Source of the DNA: an uncultured Clostridia bacterium
GTDB taxonomy: Bacteria > Bacillota > Clostridia > Oscillospirales > Acutalibacteraceae
NCBI GenBank assembly: GCA_944384705.1
Contig: CALWUI010000027.1
Coordinates: 1-64,000, forward strand
DNA length: 64,000 nucleotides
Reading direction: 5' to 3'
In this document: positions 45,328-54,634 of the stretch, piece by piece
How positions within the stretch are numbered: position 1 is the first letter of the stretch
Layout: each line of letters starts with the position of its first letter
Notes under the pieces: model-generated
The model's database searches: none
Told to the model about the DNA's origin: nothing
What the model saw: only the letters and a program-made list of their open reading frames with translations
Made by a program: the position numbers and the translations under genes

Positions 45328-45404
45328 TGGCCCGCTCGAAGGGATTTGAACCCCCGACCTCCAGAATCGGAATCTGTTGCGCTATCCAGCTGTGCTACGA
45401 GCGG
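45328..45404 (-). tRNA. tRNA-Arg (anticodon CCG)
   Basis: The acceptor stem CCGCTCG/CGAGCGG, D-arm with AGCTGGATAGC, anticodon loop TTCCGAT (CCG, reading CGG) and T-arm GGTTCAAAT form a complete cloverleaf. The 3' CCA is encoded (45330-45328). The first anticodon-stem pair is A-G. Confidence 0.92.
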
Positions 45405-45487
45405 TGATACTTGACTATTATATCATACGCAAAGTGCTTTTTCAACACAAATAAAGACTCTATGTTCAAAAGAGAAGGTTAGTCGTG

Positions 45488-45516
45488 TTGATAAGTGTAT
45501 TATATTGTGATAAAAT
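45488..45516 (+). promoter_or_regulatory. yebC promoter
   Basis: TTGATA (45488-45493), 17-bp spacer, TAAAAT (45511-45516), about 30 bp before the yebC start. Confidence 0.6.
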
Positions 45517-45545
45517 AATCAAAGATTGTTTATGGAGGTTTCTGT

Positions 45546-46280
45546 ATGTCTGGACACTCAAAATGGAGCAATATTAAAAGGAAAAAAGAAAAGGCAGATG
45601 GAGCTCGCGCTAAAATTTTTACAAAAATAGGTAGAGAGTTGATCGTAGCCGTAAAAGAAGGTGGTGGAGCCGACCCAGCCACAAACTCAAAACTTAAAGA
45701 ATGTATAGCAAAAGCAAAAGCAAATAATGTTCCCAATGATAATATAGAAAGAATTATAAAAAAAGCGGCCGGTGCAAATAATAACGAACAATATGAATCG
45801 ATTACATATGAAGGTTACGGCCCTTGTGGAGTTGCCGTTATCGCAGAAGCTTTGACTGATAATAGAAATCGTACTGCCGGAGATCTTCGTCATTATTTTG
45901 ACAAATTTGGTGGCAACCTCGGAACGCCAGGTTGTGTGTCTTTTTTGTTCTCAAAAAATGGAGTTATTGTTATAGAAAAGAATAATTTAAGTGAAGACAA
46001 AGTTATGGAAGATGCGCTAGAACAAGGTGCTACCGACTTTTTATCTGATGATGAAATTTTTGAAATATACACCGAGCCAGAAGACTTAGGAAGAATTCGA
46101 GATGCTCTTGCGCAAAAAGGATATGAATTTGTTTCTGCTGAAATTGAAATGATTCCGCAAACGTATGTTTCAATTAAAGATGACGAAGCGTCAATAAAAA
46201 TGCAAAAATTACTAGATGCGCTAGAAGACAACGACGATATCCAAAATGTTTGGCACAATTGGGAGAACCCAAAAGAATAG
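45546..46280 (+). CDS. yebC: YebC/PmpR-family translation or transcription factor
   Basis: The 244-residue protein starts MSGHSKWSNIKRKKEKADGARAK-like, the invariant opening of the YebC/PmpR/TACO1 family, and contains YEGYGPCGVAVIAEALTDN and the GGNLGTPGCVSFLF segment. Members bind DNA or act on ribosomes stalled at polyproline. TGGAGG precedes ATG 45546. The stop lies 3 bp from the convergent spoIIR stop, with no terminator between. Confidence 0.94.
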   Translation: MSGHSKWSNIKRKKEKADGARAKIFTKIGRELIVAVKEGGGADPATNSKLKECIAKAKANNVPNDNIERIIKKAAGANNNEQYESITYEGYGPCGVAVIAEALTDNRNRTAGDLRHYFDKFGGNLGTPGCVSFLFSKNGVIVIEKNNLSEDKVMEDALEQGATDFLSDDEIFEIYTEPEDLGRIRDALAQKGYEFVSAEIEMIPQTYVSIKDDEASIKMQKLLDALEDNDDIQNVWHNWENPKE

Positions 46281-46283
46281 AAT

Positions 46284-46895
46284 TCAGTTTAGTAAATTTA
46301 AAATTTTGCTTTTTATCAAATAAAACCATTCAACTACTTTAAATTTAATTTCATATTTTTCGCCATTGCTGATTATATCCTTTTCTGAACTATTAAAGAG
46401 GGTATCGGCGGTGGTACTTTTTTTTGCACAGCCCAAACACATCTGAGGAAAAATTACGCACCACCAATTTTTGCCCTTGCCTTCACCTATGATAAGTCTT
46501 AGAGCATCGTAACGGCCGGCAGGCAAAGTTACAGTATCGTATTTTCGAGTTGGAAAGTACATATTGGTAATTTCTGAATTTACCGAATAATTGAATCCTT
46601 GTTGTTTTATTTCAGATAATGCAATTTCTTGTAGATTCTCCAAATTATTTAAAACCAGAGTTTGTGCGGATTCTTTATCTTTGGCACTTTCTAAAAAAGC
46701 TCCTGATTTTTCAATAATTTTGTCCCGCACTTTTATTTTAAGGTCTTGATCAGTTTTGGAGTCGGAGTTTGCAATAATATGCAACCGCAAGACTTTTGAA
46801 CTAAGATCATCACAATTATTAGCAAAGGTTGTTAAATTAAATAGAAAGGTTATCAAAAGGCCAGAAATTATGGATTTTTCTATAAATTTTAACAT
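46284..46895 (-). CDS. spoIIR: Stage II sporulation protein R
   Basis: SpoIIR is made in the forespore and secreted to trigger SpoIIGA processing of pro-sigma-E in the mother cell. The 203-residue protein has a signal peptide (about 1-25), VLRLHIIANSDSKTDQDLK and the highly conserved GEGKGKNWWCVIFPQMC region near residues 138-154. A possible sigma-F site (GAATA, 15 bp, GCCCATAAT) lies upstream on the minus strand but is only a partial match. The gene shows that the organism has, or recently had, an endospore programme. Confidence 0.92.
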   Translation of the reverse strand: MLKFIEKSIISGLLITFLFNLTTFANNCDDLSSKVLRLHIIANSDSKTDQDLKIKVRDKIIEKSGAFLESAKDKESAQTLVLNNLENLQEIALSEIKQQGFNYSVNSEITNMYFPTRKYDTVTLPAGRYDALRLIIGEGKGKNWWCVIFPQMCLGCAKKSTTADTLFNSSEKDIISNGEKYEIKFKVVEWFYLIKSKILNLLN

Positions 46896-46990
46896 AAAAT
46901 CATCACCCGTTTAAATTTTTGTTAAAATTATGGGCAAATGTTTTCATAATTATTCAAAAAATTTACTCAATGTTTTGAAGTCTGTTCGTA

Positions 46991-47019
46991 TTGAAAAAAA
47001 TGAAAAATTGAAGTATAAT
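46991..47019 (+). promoter_or_regulatory. Promoter of the dapF-pyrG-dapL operon
   Basis: TTGAAA (46991-46996), 17-bp spacer and perfect TATAAT (47014-47019), 37 bp before the dapF start. Confidence 0.75.
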
Positions 47020-47056
47020 ATATTAATTTAATGCTAGCTAAAAATGAGGCGGTAAG

Positions 47057-49494
<2,438 letters not shown>

Positions 49495-49513
49495 ATTTGA
49501 AAGGATATTTACA

Positions 49514-50692
49514 ATGAAAATAAATTCAAACTATTTAAATCTTAAAGATAATTATCTTTTTGCGGATGTAGCTAAAAAATCAAGCGAATTTGTAAAAAAA
49601 AATCCAGCCGCAAAGCTAATTAATTTAGGTATTGGAGATGTAACTCTACCGCTGTGTACTGCAGTTGTTGACAGCATGCAGCAGGCCGTTTTGGAAATGG
49701 GTCAAAAAGAAACATTTAAAGGGTACGGGCCATATCAGGGGTACGATTTTTTGCGTTCTGCAGTAAAAAATTATTATGCTAGCAGAAATGTAGATATATC
49801 TCTTGATGAAATTTTTGTGAGTGATGGAGCAAAAAGCGACGTTGCTAATATTTTGGATATATTCTCAAAAGATAACTCTGTTTTGGTGCCAGACCCAGTA
49901 TATCCAGTATATGTAGATACCAATGTAATGGCTGGCCGAGAGATACAATACTTAAATGCAAATGAAGAAAATGATTTTTTGCCTCTGCCGAATAGATCTA
50001 TTCATGAAGATATAATTTACTTATGCTCGCCAAACAACCCCACAGGAGCCGTTTACAATTATGACCAACTCAAACAATGGGTAGATTATGCGCTAGAAAA
50101 TGACGCAATAATTTTGTTTGATGCAGCATATGAAGCGTTTATTTCGGACGAAGATTTGCCAAGAAGTATTTTTGAAATTGAAGGCGCAAAAAAATGCGCA
50201 ATAGAATTCTGTTCACTTTCCAAAACAGCAGGATTTACTGGAGTCAGATGTGGGTATACAATAGTTCCTGCAGAATTAAATTTTGAAGGCAACTCAATAA
50301 ACAAGCTGTGGTTTAGACGGCAATCCACAAAATTTAATGGAGTATCTTATATTGTTCAGAAAGGGGCAGCAGCAGTTTTCTCAAGCGATGGAATGAATCA
50401 AGTTAAAGAGAGTATAAATTATTATAAAGAAAACGCAAAACTTATTGCAAAAGTGCTAACTGAAAGAAAAATATACTTTATCGGGGGCAAAAATTCACCG
50501 TATATATGGCTAAAATGTCCGAATAGAATGACTTCCTGGGCCTTTTTTGACTTTTTATTAAAAGAAGCAAATATAGTAGGCACTCCAGGGTCTGGATTTG
50601 GCTATAACGGAGAGGGATTTTTTAGGCTCAGTTCGTTTGGGGAAAGATCTGATATTTTAAATGCCGCCAATAAATTAAAAAACGTTATTTAA
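49514..50692 (+). CDS. dapL: LL-diaminopimelate aminotransferase
   Basis: The 392-residue fold-type I PLP enzyme converts tetrahydrodipicolinate directly to LL-diaminopimelate, bypassing the acylated intermediates. It starts INSNYLNLKDNYLFADVAKK and has INLGIGDVTLPL, typical of DapL rather than other aminotransferases. The PLP lysine is in SLSKTAGFTGVRCG. GAAAGGA precedes ATG 49514. DapL is common in Clostridia with the same two neighbours' functions. Confidence 0.94.
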   Translation: MKINSNYLNLKDNYLFADVAKKSSEFVKKNPAAKLINLGIGDVTLPLCTAVVDSMQQAVLEMGQKETFKGYGPYQGYDFLRSAVKNYYASRNVDISLDEIFVSDGAKSDVANILDIFSKDNSVLVPDPVYPVYVDTNVMAGREIQYLNANEENDFLPLPNRSIHEDIIYLCSPNNPTGAVYNYDQLKQWVDYALENDAIILFDAAYEAFISDEDLPRSIFEIEGAKKCAIEFCSLSKTAGFTGVRCGYTIVPAELNFEGNSINKLWFRRQSTKFNGVSYIVQKGAAAVFSSDGMNQVKESINYYKENAKLIAKVLTERKIYFIGGKNSPYIWLKCPNRMTSWAFFDFLLKEANIVGTPGSGFGYNGEGFFRLSSFGERSDILNAANKLKNVI

Positions 50693-50796
50693 ATGCCTTA
50701 CAACTAAGAATAATGGAGTTTTTTCAAATATTATTTTAATGCCAGTATATTTTACCTTTTGACAGATAAAATATTAAAAGTAGAGTACTAAAGAAA

Positions 50797-50839
50797 AAAT
50801 TCCTTTGCCAGATACACAACAAAACTGGAAGAGGAATTT
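50797..50839 (+). terminator. Probable terminator downstream of dapL
   Basis: AAATTCCT (50797-50804) pairs with AGGAATTT (50832-50839), and an inner CCAG (50808-50811) with CTGG (50825-50828). The T-tract is weak (TGAAATTTATTT), and it lies about 100 bp past dapL. Confidence 0.45.
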
Positions 50840-50922
50840 GTGAAATTTATTTAATTTATTTTAAGAGAATAGTGTGAAATAATTTAATATATAATCTTTA
50901 GCAAAAAGCAAGCGTCAATATT

Positions 50923-51222
50923 TTAGCTAATATATTCTATTGCAGAGACGAGATCGCTTATTATTTCTAAAGAAACATCTGGTTTTATTGAGTTTTCGTA
51001 TAAGAATTTTATTATATTTCTAACATAAATTTCAGATTCGGAAATACCATCAAATAATACTTTTTCTGGATTATTAACATCGTTTTTTAAAATAATTTCT
51101 ATTCCAAAATAAGTCAAATTATCTGAAACAGTCTTTACTAGGTTATAGTATACATTTTTATGAGTTTGTATGTCTGCAATTTCGGAATATTCTTTTTTAT
51201 AAATATTAGTAATACACGTCAT
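50923..51222 (-). CDS. Small protein of unknown function (DUF6514-like)
   Basis: A 99-residue cytoplasmic protein without signal peptide or membrane helix. Its middle (YYNLVKTVSDNLTYFGIEII) and C-terminal helix (DVSLEIISDLVSAIEYIS) recall small clostridial proteins of the DUF6514 type, but I am not certain. GGGAG precedes ATG 51222. It is transcribed away from the tRNA cluster. Confidence 0.5.
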   Translation of the reverse strand: MTCITNIYKKEYSEIADIQTHKNVYYNLVKTVSDNLTYFGIEIILKNDVNNPEKVLFDGISESEIYVRNIIKFLYENSIKPDVSLEIISDLVSAIEYIS

Positions 51223-51331
51223 TAAAAAAATCTCCCTTCGAATCTACATGTGAAAATTATTTACATTTTCATTATAAACACATAGTGAAAAAATTTCAAC
51301 ATTTTTCGATAAAAATATATTTTTTTTTCTG

Positions 51332-51360
51332 TTGACAAATATTTTTTTATATGATATGGT
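51332..51360 (+). promoter_or_regulatory. Promoter of the tRNA-Ser/Ser/Leu cluster
   Basis: TTGACA (51332-51337), 17-bp spacer, TATGGT (51355-51360), 24 bp before the first tRNA. Confidence 0.65.
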
Positions 51361-51383
51361 ATAAACTACGGCAAAAAGCTTTT

Positions 51384-51472
51384 GGAGGGGTGTCCGAGTG
51401 GTTTAAGGAGCTAGTCTTGAAAACTAGTGATCCCGCAAGGGACCAAGGGTTCGAATCCCTTCCCCTCCGCCA
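51384..51472 (+). tRNA. tRNA-Ser (anticodon UGA)
   Basis: Class II tRNA: acceptor GGAGGGG/CCCCTCC, anticodon arm CTAGT-CTTGAAA-ACTAG (TGA), long variable arm (TCCCGCAAGGGA), T-loop TTCGAAT, encoded CCA. Confidence 0.95.
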
Positions 51473-51504
51473 TTTTGTTGTGGTTTTGCTTTTGAACTTT
51501 ATTT

Positions 51505-51594
51505 GGAGAAATACCCAAGTGGTGAAGGGGCTCCCCTGCTAAGGGAGTAGGTCGGGTAACCGGCGCGAGGGTTCAAATCCCTCTTTCTCCGCCA
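51505..51594 (+). tRNA. tRNA-Ser (anticodon GCU)
   Basis: Class II tRNA: acceptor GGAGAAA/TTTCTCC, anticodon arm CTCCC-CTGCTAA-GGGAG (GCT), long variable arm (TCGGGTAACCGG), T-loop TTCAAAT, encoded CCA. Confidence 0.95.
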
Positions 51595-51645
51595 TTGAAA
51601 TTATATTTATATTTTAGTTGAAATTACGTGTTTATTATATTTTGT

Positions 51646-51733
51646 GCGGATATGGCGGAATTGGCAGACGCGTATGGTTCAGGTCCATATGAAAGAACAT
51701 TTCGTGCAGGTTCAAGTCCTGTTATCCGCACCA
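51646..51733 (+). tRNA. tRNA-Leu (anticodon CAG)
   Basis: Class II tRNA: acceptor GCGGATA/TATCCGC, D-loop with GGCAGACGCG, anticodon arm TATGG-TTCAGGT-CCATA (CAG), variable arm, T-loop TTCAAGT, encoded CCA (51731-51733). Confidence 0.95.
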
Positions 51734-51791
51734 GTGCTAGAAAATCATTTGGAACTTGATTAATTTTGAAGAGTGTATTGTATTAAGCAAT

Positions 51792-51832
51792 CAGAATTAT
51801 GAATGATACCTTTTGGGTTGGAATTTATCCTG
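51792..51832 (+). repeat. Perfect 41-bp copy of part of the 3-dehydrase gene
   Basis: These 41 bases are identical to the reverse complement of 36819-36859, that is, to the coding strand of the C-terminal region of the RfbH-like gene (residues IMNDTFWVGIYP). Identity ends abruptly on both sides. In this copy the frame is not part of any gene. It lies 25 bp from the recombinase remnant. Confidence 0.9.
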
Positions 51833-51856
51833 TTGCTCTTCTTTTTTCGACTAAAT

Positions 51857-52152
51857 TTATTTATACAAATTTCTCGTTCGAGTTTTGACATTTTTGGAAT
51901 TTGCTATGTGACCTATCATTTTATAATAAATCTCTACTTCTTGAATGTTTTCTTTCATTATTTTTTACGGTGATGAACAACAATTTTGTTAATGAACTCA
52001 TGCAGAATATCTGGTGTTAGCACCTCTACGCTTGAATATTTTCTTATGATTTGCAAAAAGTCATCGGCATTAAGTTCATGAGATTTCTTTTCAGCAACTG
52101 CTTTTTCATATACTTTACCTGGGACTTAAGTTTAAATTGCTCATTGCATATT
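51857..52152 (-). pseudogene. Remnant of a large serine recombinase (C-terminus)
   Basis: Three frames on the minus strand join into one recognisable C-terminus: ICNEQFKLKSQ (52152-52119), then 55 residues ending the frame at 51958 that include HELNADDFLQIIRKYS and LTPDILHEFINKIVVHHR, then ENIQEVEIYYKMIGHIANS down to the stop at 51857. Order and wording match the DUF4368-type C-terminal region of resolvase/invertase-family integrases (ADxFLxLVxKY..LTPxxLxEFxxKIVVH..xxxIxIYYxxIG). At least two frameshifts and the loss of the catalytic domain make it non-functional. Confidence 0.75.
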
Positions 52153-52267
52153 TTCAGATATTTTTAAAAATCTTTTAGACCAACAAAAAGGAGTAGCTGG
52201 TGTATTAACCAATCTACTCTTTAGAAGAACTATAAAAACACTCCATGCCAATTATGATATTTTACAA

Positions 52268-52295
52268 CTGGTGCTGGTGGCCTGGTGCTGGTGGC
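52268..52295 (-). repeat. Tandem duplication of the tRNA-Leu(UAA) 3' end
   Basis: The 14-bp unit CTGGTGCTGGTGGC occurs twice without a gap (52268-52281 and 52282-52295). The second copy is the last bases of tRNA-Leu with its CCA; the first repeats them immediately downstream. It may be an old attachment site or a slippage product. Confidence 0.75.
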
Positions 52296-52369
52296 CGGAC
52301 TTGAACCGGCACGGTATCGCTACCGAGGGATTTTAAGTCCCTTGTGTCTGCCTATTCCACCACACCAGC
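52283..52369 (-). tRNA. tRNA-Leu (anticodon UAA)
   Basis: Class II tRNA on the minus strand: acceptor GCTGGTG/CACCAGC, D-loop with AATAGGCAGACAC, anticodon loop CTTAAAA (TAA), long variable arm, T-arm CCGG-TTCAAGT-CCGG, encoded CCA (52285-52283). The last bases are duplicated immediately downstream. Confidence 0.95.
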
Positions 52370-52534
52370 ACATCAACGACGTTAATTGTACCATAATAAA
52401 AGAATAAATTCAAGAGCAATTTATAAAAATCTTTCGAGTAAATAATTTTTAGAAATATAAAATAAAATCATTCCCTTTAGAACTTTTTGTGTTAAACTAA
52501 AATTATCATAATATTAGGCAGAAGGATTTTTTAT

Positions 52535-53239
52535 ATGGATCAGTTTTCGAGAACAAGCATTTTATTAGGGGAATACGCATTAAAAAAACTTAATAATAGT
52601 ACCGTCGCAATTTTTGGACTTGGAGGAGTAGGATCGTATGTTTCAGAAGCACTGGCTCGAGTTGGAATTGGTAATTTCATATTAATTGACAACGATACTG
52701 TAGACATAACAAATTTAAACCGGCAAATTATTGCAGTGTACAGTACTATAGGTCAGCCAAAAGTAAAAGCGGCAAAAGATCGCATTTTAGATATTAACCC
52801 TAACGCTAAAGTTGCAATATATAAAACTTTTTATTCAAAAGAAAATAATCTAAATATTTTTAACGACTGTGACTATGTTGTTGATGCTATTGACTCTATA
52901 CAATCGAAGGTAGAACTTGTATATCAATGTGCGCAAAGAAACATTCCAATTATAAGTGCAATGAGTACTGGAAACAAGCTTGACCCTACTTCGTTCGAAG
53001 TTGAAGACATCTTTAAAACGAGTGTTTGCCCTATTTGCCGTATAATGAGACAAAAGTTAAAAAAACTGAATATAAAATCACTAAAAGTAGTATATTCGAA
53101 AGAACCTCCCATCCCTCCACACATACCTAACGTAGATATTAATAAAAAATCTATTATTGGAAGCATATCATTTGTGCCGTCTGCTGCAGGGTTAATTATT
53201 GCTGGTGAGGTTGTTAAAGACTTAATACTTAAATTTTAA
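52535..53239 (+). CDS. tcdA: tRNA threonylcarbamoyladenosine dehydratase
   Basis: The 234-residue ThiF/MoeB-fold enzyme cyclises t6A37 to ct6A37 in ANN-decoding tRNAs. It starts QFSRTSILLGEYALKKL, has the nucleotide loop IFGLGGVGSYVSEALAR, DITNLNRQI with the activating Arg, and the CPICR cysteines. Length and layout match TcdA (CsdL/YgdL) rather than the longer ThiF/HesA. AGAAGG lies upstream of ATG 52535. Confidence 0.92.
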   Translation: MDQFSRTSILLGEYALKKLNNSTVAIFGLGGVGSYVSEALARVGIGNFILIDNDTVDITNLNRQIIAVYSTIGQPKVKAAKDRILDINPNAKVAIYKTFYSKENNLNIFNDCDYVVDAIDSIQSKVELVYQCAQRNIPIISAMSTGNKLDPTSFEVEDIFKTSVCPICRIMRQKLKKLNIKSLKVVYSKEPPIPPHIPNVDINKKSIIGSISFVPSAAGLIIAGEVVKDLILKF

Positions 53240-53242
53240 AAA

Positions 53243-54625
53243 CTAAGTTTTTATTGCAACTAGATTTTCAGGTAATTCTTCTGTCTTTAATTGAACATAA
53301 TTATTTTTATTTGTACGAGTTTTAGGCTTATTAGTATTTTTTAAATTTTGTTTGTCACGCTTTAAAAGACTTTCTTTAGCAATTGCCAGCATAAGCTTTA
53401 TTCTATTTTCTTGATTAACTTTTGAAGCTCCAGGATCATAATCGATGGTAACTATATTGGCTATAGGATTAATTTCTTTTATTTTCCTAATCATTCCTTT
53501 GCCACATATATGGTTAGGAAGGCACCCAAATGGTTGCGTGCAAATAATATTTTCGTATCCAGCCTCAGCTAGTTCCAGCATCTCTGCTGTTAAAAGCCAT
53601 CCTTCACCCATTTTGTTCCCATAGCCGATTACACCATCCGCTAGAGCTTTTGTATGTTGATACGTCGCTGGAACTTTAAATTTTAAATTTCTTTTTATTG
53701 CATTTAACATTATATTTTCAAATTTTTCGAGATATTTTATAAAAGTTTTTAATAAAGATGCTTTTAATTGGCTCCCTCCATAGAGTTTTATATCCTCCAA
53801 GCGATTATCTATTTTAAAAAATAAAAAGCCTAGTAAACCTGGCACACAAACTTCACAGCCTTGCAAGGCTAAGAATTCTTCCAGTTGATTGTTGCTTAAA
53901 CTAGAATATTTTACATAGATTTCTCCTACGATTCCAACCTTGATTTTATCTATATGGCGAGTTTCTATTTTGGCAAAGTCGTCTGAGATCGCATTCATAT
54001 TTTTTGCAAGTTGCTTAAAATTAATTCCATTTTCGGTGTTCATTTGATTTTTTAAATTTCTTATCCACTTTTCAGTTAAAAATTTACAATTATCAAGTTT
54101 TGCCTCATAAGGACTAACTTGATTATTAAGACTCATCAATAAATCACCATAAGCGACGGCGCAAAGCATACGCCTTAACATTGAGATGGTTAATCTAAAT
54201 CCGCTGTTTCTTTCAAGTCCAGATAAATTTAAAGACACAACCGGAATATTAGAAAATCCGGCTTTTTTTAAAGCTTTGCGCAAAAGATGAATATAATTTG
54301 AAGCTCGACAGCCTCCACCAGTTTGAGTAATCATAAGCGCAGTTTTATTTAAATCATATTTTCCACTTTTAAGCGCATGAATAAACTGGCCTATAACCAA
54401 AATTGCTGGATAACAAGTATCATTATGTACATATTTAAGGCCTTCTTGAGCTATTTCTGGCGCGTTACTATCTAGGAGTACCGTACTGTAGCCATAATGT
54501 TCAAAAACATTTTGCAGCAGTTTAAAGTGAATCGGTAACATCATAGGCAGTAATATGGTGTATTCTTTTTTCATTTCTTTTGTAAAAAGAAGCCTTCCAT
54601 CTTTTGAATATTTGAGTTTAGCCAT
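53243..54625 (-). CDS. 2-hydroxyacyl-CoA dehydratase activase-associated protein (C-terminal part)
   Basis: The 460-residue protein resembles the HgdA/HgdB-like C-terminal part of the large activase-related proteins common in Clostridia. Conserved Cys-containing segments include VHNDTCYPAILVIGQFIHAL, ITQTGGGCRASNYIHLLRKAL, and IICTQPFGCLPNHICGKGM, which probably bind an iron-sulfur cluster. It has its own AAGGAGG ribosome site 5 bp before ATG 54625 and starts 9 bp after the upstream gene stops. In many genomes this region is fused to the upstream protein; here the two are separate. The physiological substrate is unknown. Confidence 0.8.
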   Translation of the reverse strand: MAKLKYSKDGRLLFTKEMKKEYTILLPMMLPIHFKLLQNVFEHYGYSTVLLDSNAPEIAQEGLKYVHNDTCYPAILVIGQFIHALKSGKYDLNKTALMITQTGGGCRASNYIHLLRKALKKAGFSNIPVVSLNLSGLERNSGFRLTISMLRRMLCAVAYGDLLMSLNNQVSPYEAKLDNCKFLTEKWIRNLKNQMNTENGINFKQLAKNMNAISDDFAKIETRHIDKIKVGIVGEIYVKYSSLSNNQLEEFLALQGCEVCVPGLLGFLFFKIDNRLEDIKLYGGSQLKASLLKTFIKYLEKFENIMLNAIKRNLKFKVPATYQHTKALADGVIGYGNKMGEGWLLTAEMLELAEAGYENIICTQPFGCLPNHICGKGMIRKIKEINPIANIVTIDYDPGASKVNQENRIKLMLAIAKESLLKRDKQNLKNTNKPKTRTNKNNYVQLKTEELPENLVAIKT

Positions 54626-54634
54626 AATTCCTCC

